This document shows positions 47,640 to 60,000 of a DNA stretch of 64,000 bases, piece after piece. The stretch is from Patiria miniata (lineage: Eukaryota > Echinodermata > Asteroidea > Valvatida > Asterinidae), in NCBI RefSeq assembly GCF_015706575.1, contig NW_024037047.1, positions 3,042,632-3,106,631 on the forward strand. Reading direction: 5' to 3'. The notes under the pieces are model-generated. The model was not told where the DNA came from, searched no databases, and was given only the letters and a program-made list of their open reading frames with translations. The stretch's first letter is position 1, and each line of letters opens with the position of its first letter. Position numbers and translations under genes: made by a program.

Positions 47640-50600
47640 TGAGCCTCTCTATATTTGTATAATGATAATCATTTGTTGTGGCCTTTTTCTAGTGGCCTTC
47701 TTTTTGAACTTTTTCATAATAGTAAAACAAACATATTTACAACAACACCGCCGCCTTGCATTCCCACCTACTACTACACGCATAAAGATGTATTCGTACT
47801 GTGGAGTACATTTTCTAACGAACCAGTCTAAGTTTTATCAGTTAGTAAGTTTTTCTCCTATTGTTGCGGTCGGTCTCCCAACCTAAAGTCTGCCTCGGCC
47901 CTCTGAAATTGACAAGCAATATACGGGCCTATTGATATGGATTCGTTTTTGTTGTTGTAGTGTACCGCTGTCGCTTCGAAGATGATGGGTGGAAACACAC
48001 GGTATTAATAAACAATTACAGGACAACAGGAATTATCCGAATAAAGTCCGAATAATGAACTTACAATAAAGTAAAATAGCTGTTTATATAATGAAATTTT
48101 TATATACTGTTTTACATACTATACTACATATTTTTCCTTTTCCTTTAAGCTACACATTTGTCTGATTCATTAAACAATTCGCTCTCATCAACGTCCCATC
48201 AACGGGAAAAACACATTTCTCTGTCGCAAAATACTGTGACTGAGAAGCAGGACATTCTCGCAAGAGTACCGCTTTGTAGGGGCATATTTGCAATTTGCTG
48301 TGTTTGTAATTATGTGCTTACGGGATGTTAAACTTTCATCAAAGTCGTACGGAGGGCGTTGTGCGAGCGAAATGCAATTTCAACATCGGCAGAAACTTGA
48401 ATATGCTGCATTTCTAAAAAAAAAGTTCTCTTAGAAGCGAGTCCACAGTGCAAAAAAGTCCCTCCACTTCACAAAGTATACGCTATACAATTATGAACCC
48501 AGAAAGCAACCAATGAAAAATGTTCATAAAATTTCGTGTATGGTCTAGCTCATGTACCGTAAAGACCTCGAAAAATCTCTGAGTATTTACATAAGCATGC
48601 AACCACTTTTTATGCCTGTATTCATCAAGTTGTAGGCCTTCAACAAGGTTTTTTCGAGCTCAAGATTTTACAATCATGAATAATTATTTTGAAAAAAAGT
48701 AGAAAAGCTTTACCAATTAAGGCAAAGGACGTTTGAAAAGGCCTTTTTTGCGATTATATTGTTTGTAATTATTTTGTAAAGTAACGATCGTAAAGAAAAA
48801 ACGCCAATTATTCAACATCTTTATCAAATCAACTTTTTTTCTACACTTAATATTTACAAAAAAAGATTTTTAAAATAGTTTTTGAATTACCTATTGACTG
48901 CCCAACAAAATACGTAAGTTACTTGCAATGTAGTACATGTAATTGGTTTGTTCAACTATATTTTCATTTTAATAATTACAGGATCAATGATACCGTATTT
49001 AATTTGCAAAACTGGGTAGTAAACAAGTTTTCATTGAAATACCTTTATACATTTTGTGTCAGTTTGTATTCGGTGTTTTGAATCTTCTGAGGATGTACTA
49101 GTTTTGGTCCAAGACTAGATTTGACTTTCCCCCTTAAACAGCTGGTCCTTGACAAGTAGGCCTCTGCCAACAAGATGAATCAAATTCAGTCTTTGTAAAA
49201 TTGGCAGCGCTACCAAGGAAGCTCCGATCATACCCCACGCGCGCTGCATGTATTCATATCGAGCTATGCATGAGCGTCAGGTATGCTCAGAATTTCCTAA
49301 AATATGGGAATAAATATTAAATTCCAGTCGCCGACCAAGACTCAGGATGCATTCACTTGATGCTTTACCAAATTAAATATTGTTCTGATAATTTGAAAAC
49401 ACGAAAAATTATGTTATACTCTACTGATAAAGACACGAAATACTGACAATATTGAAAATACAAATTGAACGATGTCAACTTTCAATATGAGAAAATAGAA
49501 TTGTGATTTAGATTTACACCAGTTAACATGAGAGCTCCTTTGTTTCAGATTGCCTGACTTTGTAAAAAAAAAAATGACAGAAAAAAATCGCAATTTTCAC
49601 GAACTGTATAATATATCCACGAGGAAAACAAATCATATTAAGATGCTGTGTGTAAGTTAAACTGAAATCTTTCCCCAGTCAAAAGAGTGTATTTATTGGC
49701 TGGTCAAGTACATGACAATTGAAAGCAACTTAACCTTCTCAACTTTCAATCTGTTTTTGATGAAGTCTGGCAGAGCTGTGACAGAAGCTTCTGCATGTCT
49801 CTTGGTGGTCGTTCGTTCGGTTGGTCGGTCGCTCAGGCTGTCCCCGAAAATTGACGAACAATATTTGACCAAAAATATTTAACTAATTGACTAAATGCCA
49901 TGCCGTCGTCAGTAAATGCACTCTTGATGAAAGTTTTCGTAACAAGGGTTTTGTTTTGATAGATGCGCATGTGCGTTTATTTTGCATATATGTCTGTCTC
50001 CTAAAATTGACCAAAATAAGCCCCTTCATTTTTAAATAAACCTACCAATTTGAAATAAAAAAAAAAGAAAAAAAAAGAAAAATTAAAAGGCCTACTTAAA
50101 GAGAAGATACAACATTTGCAAACATCAAAAAACAAAATAATCAAATTATCACAAAATATTTTACTGGATTGTTAGGGAATGACTGTATGAAGGATCCTGT
50201 AAAATCGTGGCTCCTTGCGTGCTGAAATTTTCAAGAAAACTTCTTTTATTCCCAACGCTTCAAAAACTGCTCCAAATTGTTCATATTTAGTTATTCTGCA
50301 CATTCTTTGCAATTGATTACACACTTGTGAATGGGTATGAGCCTGCTAGACAGATTCTTTGACCTTACGATTCCCCGAAAGTCTACAAGTTGCTCCATTT
50401 CATCTTAAGTGGGGTCAGGGAACCAGACTACAAGAACATGCATCATAGTTAGTTATCTTGGATTTTCCAGCATCTCCATACCCAAAACGTGAAGCAAGTC
50501 AGTTTAACAATATTTTCTATAACACATTTATCCTCCAGATCCATTTATTTTTGAAAATTGCAGCAAAAGCAAATGTTGTATATTCCCTTTAACCAACATT

Positions 50601-50734
50601 GTTTGTAACAATTCGGAACTATGTTTATAAACAGTTTGTAAAAGGATGCAAAATATGTGGGGTAATGTCCCCAAAATTGATCAAAAGTATGGTGTTCCAT
50701 CATGTGCCATCGGCGTCGCACTCGCACTTGTTTT
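47640..50734. other. Intergenic region between the two convergent gene groups
   Basis: AT-rich, with only short ORFs lacking domains. No RNA gene or transposon ORF recognised. It contains the 3' flank of the minus-strand receptor gene. Confidence 0.5.
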
Positions 50735-51008
50735 TCACTTGTGCACAATCGGGGTTGTTGTCCCCGCAGTTGGGGTTTCATACAGATGTGGCATTGAGCT
50801 AGTTCTAGGATCCGTGGAGCCACTGCGTAGGGCATCCTCGTTGATGACTGTGCTGTATTCATGTAACTCTTCCAGCACGACCTCGTGGTCAGGGTTGGAC
50901 GGTCTTGCCGTGGGTATCTGGTAGCCCTCGTCATCGGTGTTCTCTTCCAGGGAGTCAGCCCTTGCTTGGTCATTGGGTATGGCAGGAGAACCCTCTCTTT
51001 TTCTACAT
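50735..51008 (-). CDS. Minus-strand receptor exon 5: cytoplasmic tail
   Basis: The phase-2 acceptor joins to give RCRKRE, a stop-transfer signal, then an acidic, Pro/Thr-rich tail of about 85 residues ending TTTPIVHK-stop (TGA at 50737-50735). Tyrosine motifs are GYQIP, EYSTV and LYETP, that is two YxxP and one YxxV. None is a strict ITIM. Confidence 0.82.
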
Positions 51009-54000
51009 CTTAAGATATCATAAACAAAACAAAACTAAACAACGTACGTGAAATTGTGGTTGATAAGTGCAATGTCATCCATGAGTAGCATAAGAACAAT
51101 TTTGTGACAAGAAGCAATTTGCAACCTAGGCAACCTTTCCTAGAAATCTCCAAAGAGGAAAACGGCAGACACATTTTCAATTCATTGTCATGTTCTGAAT
51201 TTCCATAATCTGGTAAAGAAAATGTATTGTGTTTTTGTCAAGGGGTCACGTACTGAGGTGATTCTATTGCTTTGCAATTCATCGTATAAACCACAAAGGG
51301 AAACTGATTAGAAGTTTTATAATTATTATTGTTAAAATAATGTGTCCTTTGAAAACGTTATAATATACATGGCCATCCGGGTGATTTTTCCAATGAACTT
51401 GTAAATAAGCCTGTGTAGGCGTAGACGTACTGTCCGATTGCCTATCCGTACCCATTGCTTTAGTGTAAAGGAGATAATAGTTACCTGGTGATGGAACAGT
51501 AAATGCCAATTGCGATAGCACTGGTGACCAGGATCGCTGTACTCAGGATGACGAGAACCAACCTTACATCTGTACGATGGAATTCTGAAGAAAACGTGGG
51601 CATCATTAATTAGTCTTAGTGAACAAGCTGCTAAACAGCATAAGGGACCGGCCAATATCAGTCTTAGAGCCCAGGGGCAGACCAGTCAATCAATTCCCAT
51701 AGGGCACAGTGATAGTAAAAACAAATGTTACGCGCACTTCTAAAAATATTTTAAATACTCATAATTCCGCTAAGGCACCCATCAAATAAAGCTTGTATCA
51801 TAATTCATTATCTTTCATTTTCTGTTCACTTTTTTTTTTGGGGGGGGGTGGTAATACCAAGAATTTTGGGAGAAAATCCCATCAAAACATGATTACCCCT
51901 AAAACTGGTCCTGTTGCCCATCGCCATTTTGGAAAAAAAGGTGTGCGCTCCATTGCAAAATAGAGCAATTTAGGACCCAGTTTAATCCGAAATTCGCAGA
52001 AGTGTCATTTACCAAGATCAGCCCCTCAACAATGATGTATGTAGACATTCTGTATTTGTACATGACCCGATAGTGCCTTTCCTGTTAGACACTGGTTCCG
52101 AGGTAAACAGCCTGCCGATGGTGTTCTTCGGATCAGTTTCCCAGACAAATCTCTGCAGCCGTCCCCTACGAAACTCAGTGGCTTCTTCGGTGGTAAAGCT
52201 ACCACTAGGCCAGACCAAATTGATGTGAAAGGTGAAAGGCAAGACACTGCCGTTGCAGTTCTTCAAACCTAGAAAAAGGGGAACCAGTCATTGGAAAGCA
52301 AGCCTATGAAGGATTGGGACTGTTGAAGCGCGTCTACACACTTATCAGTCACGATGGTGTGTTTTAGGGTCCCGACTAAATGCACAACCATCTAGTGACT
52401 ATAAAGATTGCAGAGAACATCACATCCTACTACTCTGCAGAGTTGTAACGAGTCACTGATTTTTGTGACTCGAGTCGAGTCGAGTCATTTTAAAGAAGTG
52501 ACTCGAGTCGAGTCGAGTCATTAGGTCAACAAGGTCGAGTCGAGTCGAGTCACAGAGTGTGGTCGAGTCGAGTCGAGTCGAGTCAAGTATTTAGCTCGAG
52601 TCAATTCGAGTCACAAATATTTGAACACTAAATTACAATACAAAGCAACAAACACAAGAGAGAAAAAATACAGGGCACCAGTCTATTACGGAGATCCAAA
52701 GACATAAAATATGCTGTATGGTACCCAACCAACAGTTTCCATTGCTAGCTCACGTCACAGATAAGAAGATGTGAAACTTCGGTCTTATAACTGGTTTTGC
52801 TTCGGGCTTAGATTTTGTTGTTCGCTGATCGCTGACAACGTTGAAACCTAATTGCCTTATACAAAACTGTTTCTGATTATTTAAAGGTGGGCCCGTCCGT
52901 ATCTCTTTTTTGTGTGTGAAATCGGGACATGAATTTAGCCAGCGTTCCACCAAGAACTTCAAAATCGCCCGAAACCAATGATGAAACCACGGATTGAGAA
53001 ATGCGTTTTAAGTCTGGTTCCGGGTTTAGCATTACATGCTATAGAACCACAATGTGGGAGTCCGCGACACGGTGTATGTTTGTTGTTTCATTATAGAGGA
53101 AGGAAACAGACTGCCGCTGTATATAAACGTACATTATTCGCGAACATTAACGTGACGTGAACAAAAACTGGCAACGCGAACGGCGCAGCGTAAGTCATTG
53201 CAAATATTTTTTCGCAAGTAAGTTTTGCTTTTATTTTGGGACTCGGGTCTTATTAGCCTTCCTCGAGTCGAGTCGAGTCATTCTGATGAGGGACTCGAGT
53301 CGAGTCGAGTCATTTGCTCGCAGTGACTCGAGTCGAGTCGAGTCATTTACCCGTCGGGACTCGAGTCGAGTCGAGTCGCCAAAAAATGTGACTCGAGTCG
53401 GACTCGAGTCGAGTCATTGACTCGAGTCATTACAACTCTGCTACTCTGTCAATGCCCTCCCCACCTCCCCCGTCGGATTTCCCTGCCGCTTGTGCCTCAA
53501 CTCAAGAAAGAGCTGGAAAAGCTAAAAGTGCAGGGAATCATAGCACATCAAGGTGCCAACCGACTGAAACGCACCCATTGTCATAGCACCAAAGACCAAC
53601 GGCAATTTTCGATTTCTAGGTCGTATCTCTGGTGCACAGATCTTCTCACTACTGGATGCCAAACATTGCTTCTGGCAGGTGCCACTTAGCGAGTCAATTA
53701 AAAGCTGACTTCCTTCATCACTGCGTTCGGGCGTTTTTGTATTGACAAACTGGTTGTTAAAGGGGCCGACGATTGGTAACTGTGATCGAAGGGCATTGCG
53801 TATTGTTTCACTAGACATTTTAAATTGCCGCGTCACACTTAACAGTATTGCTTTCATTGCATATATGAATGTTTGTGCCAAGTTGTCAAACGATTGCACA
53901 ATCATATGATCAAGAAATGGAAAGGTGTCGCGGCCCACATTTGTGAGCGCGATCAGCTAGATTGACAGCAGTTTCCGGGACGCGAATTATTTTTTTTTCA

Positions 54001-57000
54001 CAAAACAGTTTTAATGGATGGTTGTTTAGCGCCCTCTATGATACTCATATTATACGTACGCAGCTATTTACTGTTTGCTGTCAAGCCCTCCGATGGCTCT
54101 GCAGGAAGTTGCTTTGATTTTGATAAGTGAGTTTGAAACCAATTTTTTTCACTGTTTTTCTTGTCTTACTTGCGGCTTTTGAGTATTTTATTTAAAGCGA
54201 ATTAAATCAGAATTTCATTAGGTTCGAATTAATTTCTTTTTTATTATTTTTTTCTTGTGTATTAGTAACGTTAAGTCCAAAACCTCATGGCGCACACCCC
54301 ATTTTCTAAATGCCGTTTGGGTAAAACAAATTGGCGTCCGGGACACGTTCTAATTCAGCAGATTGCAGCTGCATGTTGTCATGCACGCACCTGTGTTTCG
54401 TGTCTACGCTTCTCGCGCTTCGCCGAATGGAAAAGTATCTACTAACGGAAATGTCCAAGAAATGCGTCTTTAGAGGCATCGTTGGAAATGGCCTTCCTTC
54501 CCTGTTTTCTTTAAAATGACAGCTCGCTACAAAGAATAATTTTACAGAGAGTTTAGTCCTATTTATATCTTTAGACCAAGTGTGATTTATAACATCTCGC
54601 CTCGCCAGATACTGTTCGTTTAGCTGAATGATGGACTGTAGCTTTAAACATCACCAAATCAATCAAAACATCAGTTAGAATATTGACGAACTTCAATCCT
54701 AGAGATGTCACACATTAACTTCAGCTTGTCTTTCTTTTACAATCATTCGATATCGACGAGAGTTCCCTTACCCCTAGAAAGTCAAATTTTGTACAAATAA
54801 ATTACATTCCACTGAACAGATATAAAACCCACTTAACTTGACAGGTCCGACCACTCTGAGATTACAAAATAAAATGTTATTTATAGTCACAAAAATATTT
54901 TATTTTTTTTTACTTTCGACGGAAAAATCTAACCCCCAAAATGCCTTTAAACCTGTTTTCCAGGGAGGGGAAACGGTGTGTGGACGTGGGCAAGTAATGC
55001 TTGTACAGTCGTGCCCTACTATACATGAGGACCGGCCATTGTGCCTGTTTGGCTCCATTTGTTTGTACTTTTCTCGACAGCTACCGTGATGTTTGTGCAC
55101 AAAACTCTCCCGAGGACTAGTGCCTACGGCCCTGGCAAACTCTCGCAGGGGCTCCCATCCCCCCTCCCCCCTCGTCAATGTTGTCTCTCATTGCACGGTG
55201 TGTGCTCCACCCGCTGGAGAGAACACCATTGACTAGGGACCAGGAGCGGAGGAGTGGATGACCGTGGGAGGCTAAGGTTATTTACAAGTGTCCCAATCAT
55301 TTTGGCAGGCATTGTAGGTCCTTGGGCTCACGTTTATCACTGTTATCGCACATACCCCATTGCCCTAAGCCGATCGTATAGGATAACATCTACACAATGC
55401 GTTAATTGTGAATATACGCTCGAGGGCATTGCTTTGTGTTTCCATTTGTCCCTGTAATAAAACACTATCCAATACACTAAGCACATGACCGTGCAATCGA
55501 GGACAGATTTTAACAAAAGACCAACTACGACTGAAAGAAACTTCAAATTCCCTTTCTGTATCAACTGTCGATCATAAGCCAAACAAGATCACACATAGAG
55601 AGGAAAGGCTTCACCACAAATTGTTACTCTGTCATTACTGAGTAAAAAGACAATGTAACAACCCTCAATAATATAATACAACAAAACAAACAAAGAGACA
55701 ACCCCAACACCCCAACAAACAAACAACCGACCGACCGACCGACCGATCGACCGACCGACCGACCCAAAGTAGAATACACAAACACAATCTTTAGTAAATC
55801 AAAAGCATCTTATGTTTCTGTCATTTCCACACAACTTTCTCCTTTCAACTGTGAAGAGAAATAAATACACTTTGAAGTGTAGTTTATACTGTACATGGGT
55901 GGTGCATAAACAATGCCTAGATGAATATAAATGCATGTATACTTTTGGTTTTGTTATTAGGACAACATAAATAAACAAAGACGCCAAATGTGACAAAGGT
56001 AAATGGGTAAAGGAGAAAGGTTTCAGGTTTTAGGTACAACGTTTTCAGGCTTGAAGTTTACTGTTGTCCTACCTCATGAATGTAAAACAACGAAAAGATG
56101 AAAATTACGCAAATTGAGTGGTGTAGATTCGAAACCCAATGAAGTAAACAGAATAATCCACATCTTCAGGCTTTCATGCACAGTTTGTTACTAATAACCT
56201 GAGAAATCGGAATTAAATTTCATAGCTTATATTCAGAACTCAGAGAAAACTAATGAAGTAAATCTCAGGAAAGCTCGTCCCAGAGCGCAACATTATTATT
56301 ATTTTTTTTCAGTTGCTACAGGTATGCAAAAAATAACCAATTGGAAATTCCCTTCAAAGTGACAATAATCCCAGGCATAAGCTGCGTAATGTTTCAAATT
56401 ATTATAAATAAACAAACTATATGCATTGGAGCTTGAAGTGACAGTAGTGTTCATGCTGTGTGCATTGCCGCGTATGTTAACGCTTTCCGTAGGTATTTTG
56501 TCTGGATTGAGAAAAACAATCCCAACAGTAGATAGACAGGCTCGGGCCCGCTACTCGACGCAGTGGGCTAGAGGCAGACCACTTTTTTGTTCCAGTAGGC
56601 GGGGTTTTATTAGGCAGTATCGAGAATTTGGTTCCAGAGGGGGGGGGGGGGGGCTTTTGGTACTTCGACGTGCTATTGATGTCAAAAAAGGGTCATTTTG
56701 CACGCGAGTGTAAGGAGATTATGTTGCGGTGTTGATTGAAGGGTTTAAATAGAGGGGGCCATTTTAAGACAGGTTTGTGGTCAAATATAAATTGAAAATT
56801 TAATGCTTTATTGCGAGGGTTTTCAAAATAAAAACTGTCTGGTCTTGGCACAAGTGGGCGCGTTACTTGAAATTAGGAGAGACACTCATAATTATTTTGT
56901 ACTTGATTATAATTTTAAGTTATATCTCATTATCTAGACCTCATGATGGATTTTGTACGCTGTTGGAAGATAAGGCATAAAATAGAATAAATGAGATCAG

Positions 57001-60000
57001 AAGAAATCAAACAAAATAAAATAATGTGGGAAGGAATGAAAACAAAAAGGAAAATGTGAAGGAAACAATTGAGGTAATTTGTGAAAATGGATGGGGACAA
57101 ATGCAGCTCCCTAAAAAATGGAAAGAGGATGGACCTAAATGAAGCCCTAAAAAGTGGACAGAAGGCAGGCATATATGCAGCAAAACAAAAAAATAAAAAA
57201 TACGGAAAGAGGATGGAAATGAGGATGGAAAAGGGGATGGACCTTAAATGTAGTCTAAATTGAAATGGAGGTTGGGCCAAAATGTAGACTAAAAGGTCAA
57301 GTGGATGAACTTATTATGTAACCCAGAAATGAAATAAGAAGATGGGCCTAAATGAGGGAAAATAAATGAGTAAAAAAATAAAAAAAAAAAATAAAAAAAA
57401 TGCAGCCAACATATGGAAATAGAGGATGCAGCCTGAAATGGGTGCAAGGATAGGCCTAAGATACTACCAGCGATATTGAGAGAGTCTGAGGGCCTTAATA
57501 CAGCCTGAAATTTTAAAGGGGGAGCCCCAAGGACATTAAAGAAATAAAAAAAAAAGAAAAAAAAGACGGACCGCTGAATGCAACCTGTTAGTGCAGCTTC
57601 TTTTGTTTAGATGAGAATCAATATGTTCTCTCATTGCAATTTTGTTATCAAAAAAAAAATATATATAGGGCCTATATATATAATGACAACAGACAACATT
57701 GAAATGCGTGGATAAAAGATTGTTGGTTTTGGTTTTGGAAAATGGAAAAGGAAAATGTGAAGGAAACAATTGAAGTAATTTGTGAAAATGTTATTACATT
57801 GTTGTTTCTGTTAGATAAATTAATCATCAGTTGAGGCACGATAAATACGGCTACTTTCATGTACAAAAAAGGCAGAAAACGAGTGGAATGTCACAAGGAA
57901 GCATTCAGGATGATTCTTTGCTTTGGTATATCTGTATCTTCTTCTCATTCAGGAATATTGCCGGTATCTGCAGATATTAAAGAGTCATGGTTTGGAAAGC
58001 TCACTGCAGACGAAGTTTGACCCAGTAGCTGCTGATGTTAACAGGCGGCAGCAAGGTGTGGTCTCATGGGTTGACATAGCTGGGAATCCCGCCAGTCCCC
58101 CGGACGGGAGTGCTCCATGCCCGTCGGATGTGTTAGCTGGGGCCTGTTTGCCAAATATTGAATTACTTCGTTTTCGGGATCCAGATAGTTTTGTTGCGGG
58201 TGGTTTGCACGAAAATCCGAAAATGTTCAGAGGATATTCGTATGGTTAGGAACTGGCTGCATAAAGGAGTGGACTTATATGATTTCTTTCAGCCCTTTAA
58301 AGGTCATACCGTGGAATGGTTTTTGTTTCAATTGTTCCTCCGCCAATGTATTTTGCTAATGCGCCCGTGTGTAAAGAGTTTCTCCCCTTCATTAGTGAGA
58401 CCATAATGAAGCGTATCAAGGAGGGATCAGTGAAGTTGTGGGGTCCAGTACATGAGGTCACTCCCCCAAGATGCGTTAATGCCCTGTCCATGGAGCCAAA
58501 AAAACCAAGGCGGGTTTTGTCAATGAAGGGCCCGAACCTTTGGTGTAAGGACACTCCGTTTAACCTTACCCCTCTGGGCGAAATTGTCAGGTCGGTCGAC
58601 AGGGAAGGTTTTCTCCGGAGCAGACGACGCTCAGTGATATAAACAGGTTCGGCTAACAGAGAGGTCAAGGACCCTTTGTGGATTTGAATGGGCTGGGTTT
58701 TACTTTGTAGACGTAACACTTCCTTTTGGTTTTAAGAGCAGTGCATATATATACTCTTCCATCGGATTCTGTCTCTCAACGTGGCTAAAAAAATAGGGGG
58801 AGTACACACGGAGATCTGGATAGATGACCGCTTCATAGGGGAAGCAGGAGGAAGCGGAAGCTTTTGGGTTGAAATTACCTTACGTCAATTTGTACTTATT
58901 TGCAGTCGGGGTGGCGGTCCAGTAGAGTCCGCATACATGAGAGATTCGAGAGCCTTGAATGTAGTGTGTTGCATGCAGTCCCATCTAAGATACTTCGTGA
59001 ATCTGGAGAAGAGTCATCTATACCATGGAGGATGGAGCGCCACTTGAGTTTACAGCTGTGCTCGGACGCATCTGGATATAGATGGGGAGGAGTGTTGTCC
59101 CTCGGAAATGGTGATGTCACCTTTGGGAAGTTCAACGAATAACTGCACGTTTGCTACAAAGAAGCACTGGCCCTGTATTTCGTGCTTCTCTCTTTCATCG
59201 ATGTCCTTTGGGACCGCAGAGTGGACGTGCAAGTTGACTCCCAGAGCCTATATCAGGCTTGGACCCATTTAAGGGCGAAGTCACCTGCTCTCGTCGGAAT
59301 ACTAAAACTGATCTTTGCCTGATGCTGGAAGTAAATTTCGATTTAAAGTTGGAATGGGTTTCCTCCGAGAGTAACCGGGCTGACGGTCCCTCCAGTGGGT
59401 TATCGAGAGCTGATTCCCGACTCACATCATCTCTGTGGCTTTTTATCTGCAAGGGGAATTAGGGGGCGATTCAGGATTCACGTTCGACCTCATGGCACTT
59501 CCATCAAATGTGCCTAAAGGCAGGGATGGACGCAGTCTCAAGTTTTTCTCGAGGTATCCCGTTCAGGGTAGTTCGGGAGTTAATGTCTTTGCTCAACCTT
59601 GTCCAAGAGGGCACGAGTTATACGTTTTCCCGCCATTTGTGCTCCTCCCAGCAATGATAAAGCTTCTTCTTGAGTGGGGTGGCTTAGTTGTAACATTGGT
59701 GGTTCCTAAGCACAGTTATCCTAGGAGTTGGTGGCCATGTTTGAAGTCTTTTGCAAGGCAATCTCTACGACTGTCGGAATCCGACCAAATTGAGGTTTTG
59801 GAATTCCCTTCTCATAGTGGTTACAGATGCAACGAAGCCGGTCTTCCATTTGAGCTGTGGGCCTTCAAGTGTTTTTTTCCCAATGAGCGAAAGCATTCCA
59901 ATTAAACCAAGTCTACCAGAGCGAAGTACGGTACTGTTGGTGTCGGATTCCATATTTAGAGGGCTGGTAGCTTGTGGTTGGCCGTCGGCTTTGGATGTCA

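Larger units (their letters stand above)
53449..57900. other. Intron of the minus-strand receptor, repeats only
   Basis: No supported exon. Contains a ccga simple repeat (55726-55763) and low-complexity AAAT/GGAT-rich DNA at 56990-57560. The short ORFs here show no domain. Confidence 0.45.

Noticed and set aside
50872..50920. Possible ITIM around EYSTV in the minus-strand tail
   Set aside because: The residue two before Tyr is His, outside the usual I/V/L/S set, so only a general YxxV motif is claimed.
54900..55180. Minus-strand 92-codon ORF with several Cys, inside the large intron of the Ig receptor
   Set aside because: No Ig core Trp or Y-x-C, no convincing splice sites in the right phase, and an AT-rich flank; likely chance.
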